DNA of 64,000 bases from Runella limosa DSM 17973. Its GTDB lineage: Bacteria; Bacteroidota; Bacteroidia; Cytophagales; Spirosomataceae. This document shows, piece after piece, positions 9,237-18,814 of the stretch. The position numbers were made by a program, and so were the translations under genes. Under the pieces are notes generated by a model. That model had not been told where the DNA came from and did not search any database. It saw only the letters and a list, made by a program, of their open reading frames with translations. Numbering within the stretch: position 1 is the stretch's first letter; each line of letters opens with the position of its first letter. Location: assembly GCF_000482465.1 (NCBI RefSeq), contig NZ_KI519420.1:462197-526196 (forward strand), written 5' to 3'.

Positions 9237-11867
9237 ATGAACTTTAATCAATATACCATCAAAGCCCAAGAAGTTGTTCAACACGCTGTGCAAATTGCCC
9301 AGGGCAAGCAGCAGCAAGTTGTTGAAACGGGACACATTCTAAAAGCGATTTTGGAAGAAGATCCCAACACGTCGCAGTTTTTAGCCAAAAAGCTGAATGT
9401 CGCACTCCCAAATGTCAATACACGACTTGAAACTATCATCAACGGTTATCCGCGCGTAGCAGGCTCGGCCAATACCGAATATCTTAGCAATGACCTCAAC
9501 GCCACGTTCCAAAAGGCCCAAAGCTATCTAAAAGAATTTAATGACGAATATGTAAGCGTAGAACTCCTCCTAGTGGGCTTATCGGCGGGCAAAGACAGCA
9601 CCGCCCAGCTGATGAAAGAGGTGGGATTGAAAGAAAAAGAATTAGTAGCAGCTATCAAAGAATTAAGAGGGAAGAATAATCCAGTGAAAGACCAAAATGC
9701 CGAAGCAAAGTACCGTTCGTTGGAACGATACAGCAAAAACTTAAACCAATTGGCACGCTCGGGCAAGATTGACCCCGTGATTGGGCGCGACGACGAAATC
9801 CGTCGGGTGCTTCAAATCTTGGCGCGTCGTACCAAAAACAACCCCATGCTTTTGGGTGAACCAGGAGTAGGGAAAACGGCCATCGTAGAGGGTTTAGCGC
9901 AGCGCATTGTGCAAGGCGACGTGCCCGAGCAGTTGAAAGAAAAAGAAATTGTATCGCTCGACATGGGTTTACTCATCGCGGGTGCCAAATACAAAGGCGA
10001 ATTTGAAGAGCGTTTGAAGGCGGTAATCAAAGAAGTGACCGACTCTGAAGGTCAAATTATTTTATTCATTGACGAAATCCATACGCTCATCGGGGCGGGG
10101 GCGGGCGGTGAGGGCGCGATGGACGCTGCCAACTTACTCAAGCCTGCCCTCGCGCGGGGCGAACTCCATACCATCGGGGCTACTACCATCAAAGAGTACC
10201 AAAAGTACATCGAGAAAGACAAAGCGCTGGAGCGCCGTTTTCAGGTAGTGACCGTCGATGAACCCAACGAGGCTGATGCGATTAGTATCTTGCGGGGTAT
10301 CAAAGACAAATACGAACTCCACCACGGCGTTCGGATTCAGGACGATGCGGTCATTGCGGCCGTTGAGTTGTCGAGTCGCTATATTTCTGACCGTTTTTTG
10401 CCCGACAAAGCCATTGACCTAATGGACGAAGCGGCGGCGAAGTTGCGCTTAGAAATGGATTCGGTTCCCGAAGAACTCGACGATTTGAACCGCCGTATCA
10501 TGCAGTTAGAGATTGAGCGCGAGGCGATTCGACGGGAGAATGACAAAGAAAAAGAAGCTAGACTTAACAAAGAGTTGGCGGATTTGAACGAAGAACGTAA
10601 CGAATTTAAGGCGCAGTGGGAGTTAGAAAAAGGAAAAATTAGCGAACTCCGCGCGTTGAAAGAGCAACTAGAGCAGCTACGCCTTGAAGCCGAACAAGCC
10701 GAAAGAACGGGAGATTATGGAAAAGTAGCGGAACTTCGTTACGGTAAAATTCCAGAAATCGAAAAACGGTTAGGAGAAAGCGGGCAACAGTCGATTAGCG
10801 GAGAGCAGTTGATTCAGGAGGAAGTAACGGCCGAAAATATTGCGGAAGTAGTCGCTAAATGGACGGGTATTCCCGTGAGTAAAATGCTGCAAAGTGAGCG
10901 TGAAAAGTTGCTCAACTTGGAATCCGAACTTCAAAAACGAGTAGCGGGTCAGGAGGAAGCCATTGAAGCGGTAGCCGATGCGGTACGTCGTTCGAGAGCA
11001 GGTTTGCAAGACCCCAAACGCCCGATTGGTAGTTTTCTATTCCTTGGGCCAACGGGAGTTGGTAAAACAGAATTAGCCAAAACGCTGGCGAATTACTTGT
11101 TTAACGACGACAATGCCATGGTGCGCATCGACATGAGCGAATACCAAGAGCGCCACGCTGTAAGTCGTTTGGTGGGAGCGCCTCCAGGCTACGTGGGTTA
11201 CGATGAAGGCGGACAATTGACGGAAGCCGTACGTCGTAAACCTTACAGCGTGATTTTGTTGGACGAAATCGAAAAAGCGCACCCCGACGTTTGGAATGTG
11301 ATGTTGCAGGTATTGGACGATGGACGTTTGACCGATAATAAAGGTCGTTTGGCTAACTTCAAAAACACCATCATCATCATGACGTCGAACATCGGCAGCG
11401 ACATCATCATGGAGAAGTTTAAAGAAGCGGGCAATAAGATTGAGAAAGGCTGGAAGCTATACTTCAAAGAAGAAGCCAAAAACGATGTTTTAGGTTTGTT
11501 AAAACAGTCGGTAAGACCAGAGTTTTTGAACCGTATCGATGAAATTGTGCTCTTTGACCCACTTGGCCGCGATAATTTGAAACAAATCGTTCGGATTCAG
11601 TTCAATCACATCAAAGACTTATTGGCCGAACAAGGAGTAACTTTAGATGCTACCGACGAAGCTTTGGTGAAACTTTCAGAAGAAGGTTATGACCCCGCGT
11701 TTGGTGCGAGACCCCTCAAAAGAGTCTTGCAGCGTCGAATCTTGAATGAGTTATCAAAGCAGATTCTCTCGGGTAAAATCCAGAAAGATGCGGTCATTAT
11801 GATGGAACTGAATGAAGAAGGAGAAGTCGCTTTTGAGAATATTTCGGAAGCAAAAATAGAGGCGTAA
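9237..11867 (+). CDS. clpB: ATP-dependent disaggregase ClpB
   Basis: 876 residues, the usual size. ClpB pulls polypeptides out of aggregates together with DnaK. The N-terminal Clp_N repeats (residues 1-150) are followed by ATPase 1 with GEPGVGKT at about residue 207 and the Walker B region [13 protein letters not shown]. The coiled-coil M-domain (about 405-530), rich in Glu, Arg and Leu, distinguishes ClpB from ClpA and ClpC. ATPase 2 has [12 protein letters not shown] near residue 605 and [13 protein letters not shown], followed by the C-terminal small domain. Nothing is missing. It ends at a terminator shared with lspA. Confidence 0.98.
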   Translation: MNFNQYTIKAQEVVQHAVQIAQGKQQQVVETGHILKAILEEDPNTSQFLAKKLNVALPNVNTRLETIINGYPRVAGSANTEYLSNDLNATFQKAQSYLKEFNDEYVSVELLLVGLSAGKDSTAQLMKEVGLKEKELVAAIKELRGKNNPVKDQNAEAKYRSLERYSKNLNQLARSGKIDPVIGRDDEIRRVLQILARRTKNNPMLLGEPGVGKTAIVEGLAQRIVQGDVPEQLKEKEIVSLDMGLLIAGAKYKGEFEERLKAVIKEVTDSEGQIILFIDEIHTLIGAGAGGEGAMDAANLLKPALARGELHTIGATTIKEYQKYIEKDKALERRFQVVTVDEPNEADAISILRGIKDKYELHHGVRIQDDAVIAAVELSSRYISDRFLPDKAIDLMDEAAAKLRLEMDSVPEELDDLNRRIMQLEIEREAIRRENDKEKEARLNKELADLNEERNEFKAQWELEKGKISELRALKEQLEQLRLEAEQAERTGDYGKVAELRYGKIPEIEKRLGESGQQSISGEQLIQEEVTAENIAEVVAKWTGIPVSKMLQSEREKLLNLESELQKRVAGQEEAIEAVADAVRRSRAGLQDPKRPIGSFLFLGPTGVGKTELAKTLANYLFNDDNAMVRIDMSEYQERHAVSRLVGAPPGYVGYDEGGQLTEAVRRKPYSVILLDEIEKAHPDVWNVMLQVLDDGRLTDNKGRLANFKNTIIIMTSNIGSDIIMEKFKEAGNKIEKGWKLYFKEEAKNDVLGLLKQSVRPEFLNRIDEIVLFDPLGRDNLKQIVRIQFNHIKDLLAEQGVTLDATDEALVKLSEEGYDPAFGARPLKRVLQRRILNELSKQILSGKIQKDAVIMMELNEEGEVAFENISEAKIEA

Positions 11868-11882
11868 GGAAGAGGCGAAAAG

Positions 11883-11908
11883 AAAAAGGGGCTGCAAAGC
11901 CCCTTTTT
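11883..11908. terminator. Bidirectional terminator between clpB and lspA
   Basis: AAAAAGGGGCT (11883-11893) / AGCCCCTTTTT (11898-11908) form an 11-bp stem with a 4-nt loop. The A run on one side and T run on the other let it serve both convergent genes. Confidence 0.85.
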
Positions 11909-12792
11909 TATGCGTTAGTGTCTTTAGAACTCGTGTCAGGTACTTCTGAAAGAGGAGATGCTGCGGGCGGTATGATTTCTTCGATTGGTTCAGAAGAGGG
12001 CGTGCTGGGAGCTTCCGCCACTTCGTTGTTATGTTCAACTACACTACTTTCGAGTAATGTATGTTCGTTGGCCTCCGTAGGGGCTTCTGAAGCGACAATA
12101 ATGTCGTCGTCAGAGGTAGTAGTTGTTTCATTTTCAGTAAGTTGCTCTATTTTCACTGACTCCGTTGTTTCATCGCTTTCGGCTACTTCTTCGGGGTCAT
12201 CCAAGCGCGGGAAAAAGGTGCCTTGAAAAATAAGGATGATACACACCCCAACGAAAATACAAGCGTCGGCAAAGTTGAAAATCGGCGTTGTGTAGTATTG
12301 GCCACCCCACACAGGTACCCATTCAGGTACAAAACCTTCCCAAAAATCAACAAAAACCATGTCGATTACCTGTCCGTGAAACCAAGGAGTAGGAGAGCCG
12401 TAAGGCGCATTGCCGATTAAAACCCCGTAAAAAATACTGTCAATGAGGTTGCCGATGGCTCCCGCTAAAATCATGGCCATTGCCCAAAGCAATCCGCTGG
12501 TTGCTCCGCGTACTGAGAGCCGAACGATGTACCAAGCGATAAACACCATTGCCCCCAAACGGAAAGTAGTCAAAAACAACTTGCCATACTCGTGGTCAAT
12601 CTGCATTCCGAAGGCCATGCCTGGGTTGGTGACATAGTACAGCTTGAACCAATCGCCAATGAGACGGACTTGACCTGCAAAACCAGGAGCCATGTAATGG
12701 TGGACGAGCAACTTAGACGCTTGATCTACCGCAATCAGTAGAAGGGCAAACAAAAAAAACTTTAGTGGGTTCTTGGCGGTATGACTCGTCAT
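11908..12792 (-). CDS. lspA: Lipoprotein signal peptidase (signal peptidase II) with long acidic C-terminal tail
   Basis: LspA is the inner-membrane aspartyl protease that cleaves prolipoproteins after lipid attachment. This 294-residue protein has the VDQASK motif in the first membrane helix, NPGMAFGM, and the two catalytic aspartates in GNLIDSIFYG and FNFADACIFVG. The core ends near residue 205. The remaining ~90 residues are a low-complexity tail rich in Glu, Thr, Ser and Pro that E. coli LspA (about 164 residues) lacks. The region between the catalytic motifs also has a long loop (PYGSPTPWFHG...VPVWGGQYYTTP), a form I associate with Bacteroidota. The window holds several likely lipoprotein substrates. 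Confidence 0.95.
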   Translation of the reverse strand: MTSHTAKNPLKFFLFALLLIAVDQASKLLVHHYMAPGFAGQVRLIGDWFKLYYVTNPGMAFGMQIDHEYGKLFLTTFRLGAMVFIAWYIVRLSVRGATSGLLWAMAMILAGAIGNLIDSIFYGVLIGNAPYGSPTPWFHGQVIDMVFVDFWEGFVPEWVPVWGGQYYTTPIFNFADACIFVGVCIILIFQGTFFPRLDDPEEVAESDETTESVKIEQLTENETTTTSDDDIIVASEAPTEANEHTLLESSVVEHNNEVAEAPSTPSSEPIEEIIPPAASPLSEVPDTSSKDTNA

Positions 12793-12848
12793 TCAGCTAT
12801 CAATTATCTAGTGTAACCTGTGTTGGGCAAATGGGTTGCGCCTGCAAT

Positions 12849-14057
12849 TTACTGAGAAATACGTTGTTGATGACGTCTTTCTACTTCACGTTTTATTAAT
12901 AAATATTCACGACTGCTTTGGCCAGCTATCGACTTGTTTTCTTCGGCGCGGCGAAATAAGTAAGGCATGACCGTTTCTACGGGGCCATAAGGTACGTATT
13001 TGGCGACGTTATAGCCTGCATTGGCCAAATTGTAAGAAATATTGTCGCTCATGCCTAGGAGTTGTGCAAACCAAACGTGCGGGTCGTTGTGCGGAATATG
13101 GAGTTTTTCCATCGCTTCGATGCAAAGTTGGCAACTATGTTCGTTGTGCGTTCCCAAACAAATTGAAATAACGTCGCGGTTTTCAAGGCAAAATTCAAGG
13201 GCTTTGTTATAGTCGCGGTCGGTGTCTTCTTTGGTGGCGTGGATAGGATCTTGGTACTCATTTTCGTATGCACGCAGACGTTCTTTTTCAAAGTACGCAC
13301 CTCTTACGAGTTTTACCCCCAACAGATAACCCGCTGCTTTGGCTTCGCGCGTGGCTTTTTTGAGGTTTTCAAGCATATCGTGGCGATACATCTGAAATGT
13401 ATTGTAAACGATGGGGGTCTGCGTGTTGTATTTTTTCATACCGTCGTAGGCCAGTTGGTCAATGACATTTTGAATCCAACTTTCTTCGGCATCCACAAAA
13501 ATCTTAACGTTCAACTCGGCCGCTTTCTTGCACAAAGCATCCACGCGTTGTTTAATGCGTTCAAAAGCTTGTTGTTCTGAGGAATTAAGCTCTTCTCCCG
13601 CCTGAATTTTTTCCATAAGTGGGGTTGAACCAACGCCAGTTACCTTGAAAACTGAAAACGGAATGGCTTTGTTATTTGCTGCTTTTTCGATAGTTAGCGA
13701 AATTTCGTTAGCAGTTTTGTCAAAACTCTTTTCATCGTCTTCTCCCTCGACAGAGTAGTCTAAAATTGTGCCGACGTTCGATTTTGCCAAATATTGTATT
13801 GTTTTTTCGCATTCTTTAATATCTTCTCCACCACAAAATTGGTTGAATAAAGTAGTTTTTATGAGACCCTTCACGGGCAATCTCAACAAAAGAGAGAGTT
13901 TTATAAAAAAAGTTCCTAATTTTACAAGCCAAACCTGATTCATCATCGAGAATAACCAATAGGTTTTCTTGAGCTGGCCATTAGACTTGGACGAAAATGC
14001 GACCGAAGTGTCATCAAATGAAACACCCGTTTTGGGCGATGCAACACTTAAAGGCAT
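12849..14057 (-). CDS. Proline dehydrogenase
   Basis: 402 residues, a monofunctional FAD-dependent proline dehydrogenase that oxidises proline to pyrroline-5-carboxylate for degradation to glutamate. The family signatures are in the C-terminal barrel: KLVRGAYFEKERLRA, FCLGTHNEHS-like ICLGTHNEHSCQL, QLLGMSDNISYNLA and YVPYGPVETVMPYLFRRAEEN. No P5C dehydrogenase domain is fused and none is next door. The first ~60 residues are less conserved. It is divergent from the DAHP synthase gene. Confidence 0.94.
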   Translation of the reverse strand: MPLSVASPKTGVSFDDTSVAFSSKSNGQLKKTYWLFSMMNQVWLVKLGTFFIKLSLLLRLPVKGLIKTTLFNQFCGGEDIKECEKTIQYLAKSNVGTILDYSVEGEDDEKSFDKTANEISLTIEKAANNKAIPFSVFKVTGVGSTPLMEKIQAGEELNSSEQQAFERIKQRVDALCKKAAELNVKIFVDAEESWIQNVIDQLAYDGMKKYNTQTPIVYNTFQMYRHDMLENLKKATREAKAAGYLLGVKLVRGAYFEKERLRAYENEYQDPIHATKEDTDRDYNKALEFCLENRDVISICLGTHNEHSCQLCIEAMEKLHIPHNDPHVWFAQLLGMSDNISYNLANAGYNVAKYVPYGPVETVMPYLFRRAEENKSIAGQSSREYLLIKREVERRHQQRISQ

Positions 14058-14226
14058 AGTAGTAGTGTTTTGTTGATAAATGAAATTGTACGTTCCGAAT
14101 CGTCGGATTTTCAGGGGATTATCCCCATGACGCGGCGGACTGTCAAAACGGTTGCAAAATTACGAAGATTTAATCGCTTTCAAATTGTTACTATAGATTG
14201 TTGTACTAATTAATTTTTTCTCAGTT

Positions 14227-15324
14227 ATGGGTGCCACCTTAGACATTTTACCAATGAGCTCGTGGGTTGATACGGGAGGGAAGCCGCTCGTTATCGCAGG
14301 ACCATGTAGTGCCGAAACAGAAGACCAAGTACGTGATACCGTTCGTCAAATCAAAGCAGAAGGATATGCCAACGTAATCAGAGCGGGGGTTTGGAAACCT
14401 CGTACGCGTCCGGGCAGCTTTGAAGGAATGGGCGAAGCAGCGTTGCCTTGGTTGGTAGATGCTAAAAAAGAAACTGGATTGCCTATTGCCGTTGAAGTAG
14501 CAACGCCTCAGCACATTGAGCTTGCTCTTAAATACGGCGTCGATATTTTATGGGTAGGTGCTCGTACCACCGTGAACCCATTCAACGTACAAGACTTGGC
14601 CGATGCGCTTCAAGGAGTTGACGTACCTGTGCTTATCAAAAACCCAGTAAACCCTGACCTAGCGTTGTGGATTGGTGCGTTTGAGCGTATCAACCGTGCT
14701 GGTATCAAGAAATTGGGTGCGATTCACCGTGGTTTCTCGAATGCGCAAGAAACAAAATACCGCAACTCACCAATGTGGAACATCGCCATCGAACTCAAAA
14801 CCATGTTCCCTGAGCTTCCGATGATTGGTGACCCAAGCCACATGGCAGGTAAGCGCGCGTATTTGTTTGAGTTGGCACAACGTGCTTTGGACTTAAACTA
14901 CGATGGTTTGATTATTGAGTCTCACCGTGACCCAGACAAAGCGTGGTCGGATGCTTCTCAGCAATTGACGCCGCACGCATTGGGCGAAATGTTGCACGAA
15001 TTACACGTTCGTAAAGCAGAGTACGGAACAGATTACCAAAGCCAATTGGATACGCTTCGTAGCAAATTGGATAACCTTGACCGCGAATTGCTCGAAGCTT
15101 TGGGTACGCGTATGTCATTGGTAGAACAACTTGGCGAATACAAGCGTGATAACAACGTAGCCGTTCTTCAAATGGATCGTTGGAGACAGCTTCGTAAAAG
15201 CCGCGCTGATTTGGGAAAACAACTCAATTTGTACCCAGATTTCGTAGAAGAGTTGTTTGAATTGATTCACATGGCTTCTATCCGTAAGCAAACTGAAGTA
15301 ATGAACAACGAACCTGCTGCTTAA
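14227..15324 (+). CDS. Bifunctional DAHP synthase / chorismate mutase
   Basis: 365 residues. The N-terminal ~265 are a class I-beta DAHP synthase, the entry step of the shikimate pathway joining PEP and erythrose-4-phosphate: VIAGPCSAETEDQ, IRAGVWKPRTRPGSFEG, PVLIKNPVNPD, DPSHMAGKR and IIESHRDPDKAWSDASQQL. The C-terminal ~90 residues are an AroQ-type chorismate mutase (LDNLDRELLEALGTRMSLVEQLGEYKRDN). The fusion lets prephenate-branch metabolites feed back on the first step; it is known in Bacteroidota. The ATG at 14227 starts 12 residues before the conserved fold. A terminator follows. Confidence 0.95.
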   Translation: MGATLDILPMSSWVDTGGKPLVIAGPCSAETEDQVRDTVRQIKAEGYANVIRAGVWKPRTRPGSFEGMGEAALPWLVDAKKETGLPIAVEVATPQHIELALKYGVDILWVGARTTVNPFNVQDLADALQGVDVPVLIKNPVNPDLALWIGAFERINRAGIKKLGAIHRGFSNAQETKYRNSPMWNIAIELKTMFPELPMIGDPSHMAGKRAYLFELAQRALDLNYDGLIIESHRDPDKAWSDASQQLTPHALGEMLHELHVRKAEYGTDYQSQLDTLRSKLDNLDRELLEALGTRMSLVEQLGEYKRDNNVAVLQMDRWRQLRKSRADLGKQLNLYPDFVEELFELIHMASIRKQTEVMNNEPAA

Positions 15325-15349
15325 TACAGTCGGTAAATCGTATATTTAG

Positions 15350-15381
15350 AAGCCTCTTCCCAAACAGGAAGGGGCTTTTTT
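15350..15381 (+). terminator. Rho-independent terminator of the DAHP synthase gene
   Basis: AAGCCTCTTCC (15350-15360) pairs with GGAAGGGGCTT (15367-15377), allowing one G-T pair, with a 6-nt loop and a T run. Confidence 0.85.
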
Positions 15382-15456
15382 GTGCCAAAATAAAATGATT
15401 CATCGGCAAATCTGCGTGTTAAGTAGCATTACCTTCGGCTTTAACCCCCTTTTTTG

Positions 15457-15464
15457 TATTTTTG
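15457..15464 (+). promoter_or_regulatory. Candidate -7 element for the M1 peptidase gene
   Basis: TATTTTTG matches TAnnTTTG exactly, 26 nt before the ATG at 15491. No clear -33 TTTG. Confidence 0.4.
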
Positions 15465-15490
15465 AATGAAAACCAATTCTTAAATTTCTC

Positions 15491-17857
15491 ATGAGAAAAA
15501 TTTCCTTCATCATCTCACTATTTTATGCAGGGCTGACGTGGGCGCAAGCACCCACCATGCCCAACTACCACGCCAATGACCGTTTTGAACAATTGGGTAC
15601 GGCTCTTCCTACGCCTAATACTTACCGAACGGCTTCGGGTGCGCCTGGAAAAGATTATTGGCAGCAACGCGCCGATTATGACATCAAGGTGGAACTGGAC
15701 GAGGCCAATAACAAAATCATTGGTACCGAAACCATTACGTATTTTAATCAGTCGCCCGATGCGCTGCCTTACGTGTGGATTCAGCTTGACCAAAATTTGT
15801 TTGCCAAAAATTCTCCTGGACCCATTACAAGAACGGGCGATTTGGGAAATCAAACAACGATGACGAGTCTTTCGACCATTACCGATATGAATTATTCAAA
15901 TGCGGATTATGGTTATAATATTCAGGCAGTTAAAGATGCAAAAACGGGAAAGCCGCTTCGCTATACCATCAACCAAACGATGATGCGGATTGATTTGCCC
16001 CAGCCTATTTTACCAAAACAAACGTATTCTTTTTCGATTGACTGGAATTACCGAATCGTAGAAGTTGCCAAAGGGGGGCGCCGAACGGGTTTTGAGGTGT
16101 TCAAAGATGGTAATAACGTCTATGAAATTGCACAGTTTTATCCTCGCTTGTGCGTTTATGACGACGTAACGGGCTGGCAGCATAAGCAATATTACAGCCA
16201 AGGTGAGTTTGCGCTGAACTTTGGTAACTTTAAATTGGCCATTACTGTACCCGATGACCACGTTTTGGGAGCAACGGGCGAGTTGCAAAATGCGGCTCAA
16301 GTACTGACACCTACGCAATTGAAAAACTTTGAAAAAGCCAAAACTTCGGAGAAAGTGGTGGTGATTTCGTCGCAAGAAGAGCGTGAGAAAGCCGAAAAAG
16401 GAAAACCTTCGGGCAAAAAAACGTGGATTTTCAAAGCCGATAATGTACGTGATGTAGCCTTTGCGACGTCCAGAAAGTACATTTGGGACGGAAAAATGCA
16501 GGAAGTAGCGGGAAAAAAAGTACTGTGCATGTCGTTTTATCCCAAAGAAGGAAATCCACTTTGGGGCAAATATTCGACCGAAGTCGTGGCGCATACCGTC
16601 AAAACCTATTCAAAATTCTCGGTGGACTACCCGTATCCCGTCGCCATTTCGTGCCACGGCCCCATCGGTGGGATGGAGTATCCGATGCTTTCTTTTAATG
16701 GCGGCCGTCCTGAAGCCGATGGCACGTATTCGGAAGCAACGAAATATGGAATGATTGGGGTAATTATTCACGAAGTAGGCCACAACTTTTTCCCAATGAT
16801 TATCAACAACGACGAACGTCAGTGGATGTGGATGGACGAAGGTTTGAACACTTTTATGCAGTATTTGACCGAAAAAGAGTGGGACAAAGACTACCCAACG
16901 CGCCGTGGTGAGCCTCAAATGATTGTGGATTACATGAAGCAAGATCCCAAAAATTTGGTGCCGATTATGACCATGTCCGACAACCTCATCAACGCAGGGG
17001 CAAGTGCGTACGCAAAGCCAGCGACGGCCCTCAACATTTTGCGCGAAACCGTGATGGGACGTGAATTGTTTGATTATGCGTTCAAAGAGTACAGCCGTCG
17101 TTGGGCGTTTAAGTCACCAACGCCTGCGGACTTGTTCCGTACTTTGGAAGATGCGTCGGGTGTGGACTTGGATTGGTTTTGGAAAGGTTGGTTTTACGGC
17201 GTAGAGCCCGTTGACCAAGATTTGGTAGAAGTAGAATGGTTTGCCTTAGACACGCAAAACCCAGACATCACGAAAGCAAACGCTAAAAAAGAAGCCGAAG
17301 ACAAACGCAATACGGTAGCGCGCCAGCGCGATAAGGATTTCATCAAAGAGTCGGTGGTGGAGAAAAACCCTGACATGAAGGATTTCTACAACTCGTATGA
17401 CCCTTACAAAGTAACCGACGCTGACAAGAAGAAATACGAAACGTATTTGGCAAGTTTGACGCCCGACGAACGTAAGTTGGTCGAATCAGGTTTGAATTTT
17501 TACACGTTGAAAGTGAAAAACAAAGGAGGTTTGCCGATGCCCGTGATTGTGAAGATGCAATTTGAAGACGGTACGGATTCGGTAGCGCGCTTCCCAGCGG
17601 AGATTTGGCGTTTGAACGACCAACAAGTATCAAAAGTGATCACCACTAAGAAGAAAGTGGTTCAGTGGACATTGGATCCATTCCGTGAGATTGCCGATAT
17701 CGACGAAGAGAGCAACAGCTTCCCGCGTCAGCCTACGAAACCAACGCGTTTCCAATTGTTCAAAGGCGGTGGTTTCCAACGCGGTACCAACCCAATGCGC
17801 GAAGCCCAACAAGCACAGCAACCCAAAGCAGGGCAGCAGGGCGGGGCTAAGAATTAG
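15491..17857 (+). CDS. Secreted M1 family metallopeptidase
   Basis: 788 residues with a signal peptide ending near WAQA (residue ~20). The M1 hallmarks are present: the exopeptidase motif GGMEYP and the zinc site HEVGH at about residue 427, followed by 18 residues and the third ligand Glu (WMDEGLNTF). The N-terminal part is the M1 saddle domain. The C-terminal ~200 residues after WFWKGWFYGVEPVD contain a charged linker and a beta-rich domain, ending in a glutamine/glycine-rich tail. It probably releases N-terminal amino acids from peptides in the periplasm or outside. Single gene with its own candidate promoter. Confidence 0.92.
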   Translation: MRKISFIISLFYAGLTWAQAPTMPNYHANDRFEQLGTALPTPNTYRTASGAPGKDYWQQRADYDIKVELDEANNKIIGTETITYFNQSPDALPYVWIQLDQNLFAKNSPGPITRTGDLGNQTTMTSLSTITDMNYSNADYGYNIQAVKDAKTGKPLRYTINQTMMRIDLPQPILPKQTYSFSIDWNYRIVEVAKGGRRTGFEVFKDGNNVYEIAQFYPRLCVYDDVTGWQHKQYYSQGEFALNFGNFKLAITVPDDHVLGATGELQNAAQVLTPTQLKNFEKAKTSEKVVVISSQEEREKAEKGKPSGKKTWIFKADNVRDVAFATSRKYIWDGKMQEVAGKKVLCMSFYPKEGNPLWGKYSTEVVAHTVKTYSKFSVDYPYPVAISCHGPIGGMEYPMLSFNGGRPEADGTYSEATKYGMIGVIIHEVGHNFFPMIINNDERQWMWMDEGLNTFMQYLTEKEWDKDYPTRRGEPQMIVDYMKQDPKNLVPIMTMSDNLINAGASAYAKPATALNILRETVMGRELFDYAFKEYSRRWAFKSPTPADLFRTLEDASGVDLDWFWKGWFYGVEPVDQDLVEVEWFALDTQNPDITKANAKKEAEDKRNTVARQRDKDFIKESVVEKNPDMKDFYNSYDPYKVTDADKKKYETYLASLTPDERKLVESGLNFYTLKVKNKGGLPMPVIVKMQFEDGTDSVARFPAEIWRLNDQQVSKVITTKKKVVQWTLDPFREIADIDEESNSFPRQPTKPTRFQLFKGGGFQRGTNPMREAQQAQQPKAGQQGGAKN

Positions 17858-17866
17858 TGTTTTTTA

Positions 17867-17916
17867 CCACTAAGGCACTAAGGGGTTTTTCTTAGTGGCT
17901 CTTAGTGTCTTAGTGG
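17867..17916. repeat. CACTAAG-type palindromic repeat
   Basis: CCACTAAGGCACTAAG (17867-17882) and CTTAGTGTCTTAGTGG (17901-17916) are inverted repeats with one mismatch. Related pieces recur at 18694-18807, on the other side of the next gene. Confidence 0.8.
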
Positions 17917-17933
17917 TTCAATAATCAATATGC

Positions 17934-18518
17934 ATGACTTCCAAAGTAGCTTACCGTTTTTACCCTTCGTTGCTCAATACCTACTCACGGTTTTTGCAGG
18001 GAAAAATCAGTGAGCAGGAAGTGCTAGACCGTATCAATCGGGTGCCTATCCCACAAACCGAGGCACAGTTTAGGGGTGTTTCTTTTGAAGATGCAGTATT
18101 GAAAAAAATCGGAGAGGACCAATTTGACCCCCAAATTTTAGCAACTGTTCGCCAAAAATTACCTTCACCCATCATCAAAACGCAGGCTTACTGCCAATAC
18201 CAAATTGCCGATGTGATGATTTATGGCTTTGTGGATGTATTGGGCCGAAAAGAAGCCGTTGACCTCAAAACAACTTCTCATTATTCGGCAGATCGTTTTC
18301 GGCAAGACCATCAAAATTTTTATTTACCCGCCTTATACTTCCGAGGTGTTCGGCAGATGCGTTATCTAATCACTGATTTTGTGAACGTTTACGAAGAAAT
18401 CTACGAAGCCTCGGCCGATTTTGAAGGGCAGTTAGAGGAGCTTTATTCGTTTAAAATGTTTCTGGAAGAACACCGTGAACAAATAACGGATGCAAAGATT
18501 TTTGCCAAAAAGAAGTAG
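17934..18518 (+). CDS. Putative PD-(D/E)XK superfamily nuclease-like protein
   Basis: 194 residues, no signal peptide. I do not recognise a named family, but the middle looks like a RecB/Cas4-type PD-(D/E)XK core. FRGVSFEDAVLKKI could supply the first acidic helix. YGFVDVLGRKEAVDLKTT has the spaced Asp and the D-x-K pair, and HQNFYLPALYF resembles the following Gln/Tyr helix. The C-terminus is basic. The gene is bracketed by repeats of one palindromic family and sits alone before argH. It could be a repair or mobile-element nuclease, or a degenerate relative. The assignment rests on motif spacing alone. Confidence 0.5.
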   Translation: MTSKVAYRFYPSLLNTYSRFLQGKISEQEVLDRINRVPIPQTEAQFRGVSFEDAVLKKIGEDQFDPQILATVRQKLPSPIIKTQAYCQYQIADVMIYGFVDVLGRKEAVDLKTTSHYSADRFRQDHQNFYLPALYFRGVRQMRYLITDFVNVYEEIYEASADFEGQLEELYSFKMFLEEHREQITDAKIFAKKK

Positions 18519-18559
18519 TTTTAACTCTTTCAGCTTAAAATATAAATCTACTATTCATT

Positions 18560-18631
18560 GCTCCAGAGGAGCTACATCTTAGTAGAAATAGTAAATCAGG
18601 CCCAAAACAAAGCCCCATCGGGGTGACATCT
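18560..18631. repeat. Pair of hairpin repeats with shared ACATCT tail, in the 18519-18814 intergenic region
   Basis: GCTCCAGAGGAGC (18560-18572) followed by TACATCTT, and CCCCATCGGGG (18613-18623) followed by TGACATCTT, look like two diverged copies of one unit, a short G+C hairpin plus an ACATCT tail. No ORF or RNA gene is evident here. Confidence 0.55.
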
Positions 18632-18693
18632 TTCACCTGTCAATCAATTAATTTATGAAATTTTGAGTGGTAAATGATTATTTTGCGGCTTTA

Positions 18694-18807
18694 CCTTAGT
18701 GGTTTAATGTAATTTTCTCACAGAAAACATCACAAAAAGCACTAAATCAGGGATAAATGAGCATTGTGCTGCAATTACCTCAGTGAAATTTAGTGCCTTA
18801 GTGGTTT
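18694..18807. repeat. CACTAAG-type repeat cluster upstream of argH
   Basis: CCTTAGTGGTTT occurs at 18694-18705 and again, preceded by TTTAGTG, at 18789-18807. GCACTAAAT (18739-18747) and ATTTAGTGC (18788-18796) are a perfect inverted pair. It ends 7 nt before the argH ATG, so it would form part of the argH leader. Confidence 0.6.
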
Positions 18808-18814
18808 AAAAAAG

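Noticed and set aside
16010..16594. 194-residue minus-strand ORF inside the M1 peptidase gene
   Set aside because: Antisense shadow of a well-supported gene; composition rich in Phe and Arg, typical of such shadows.
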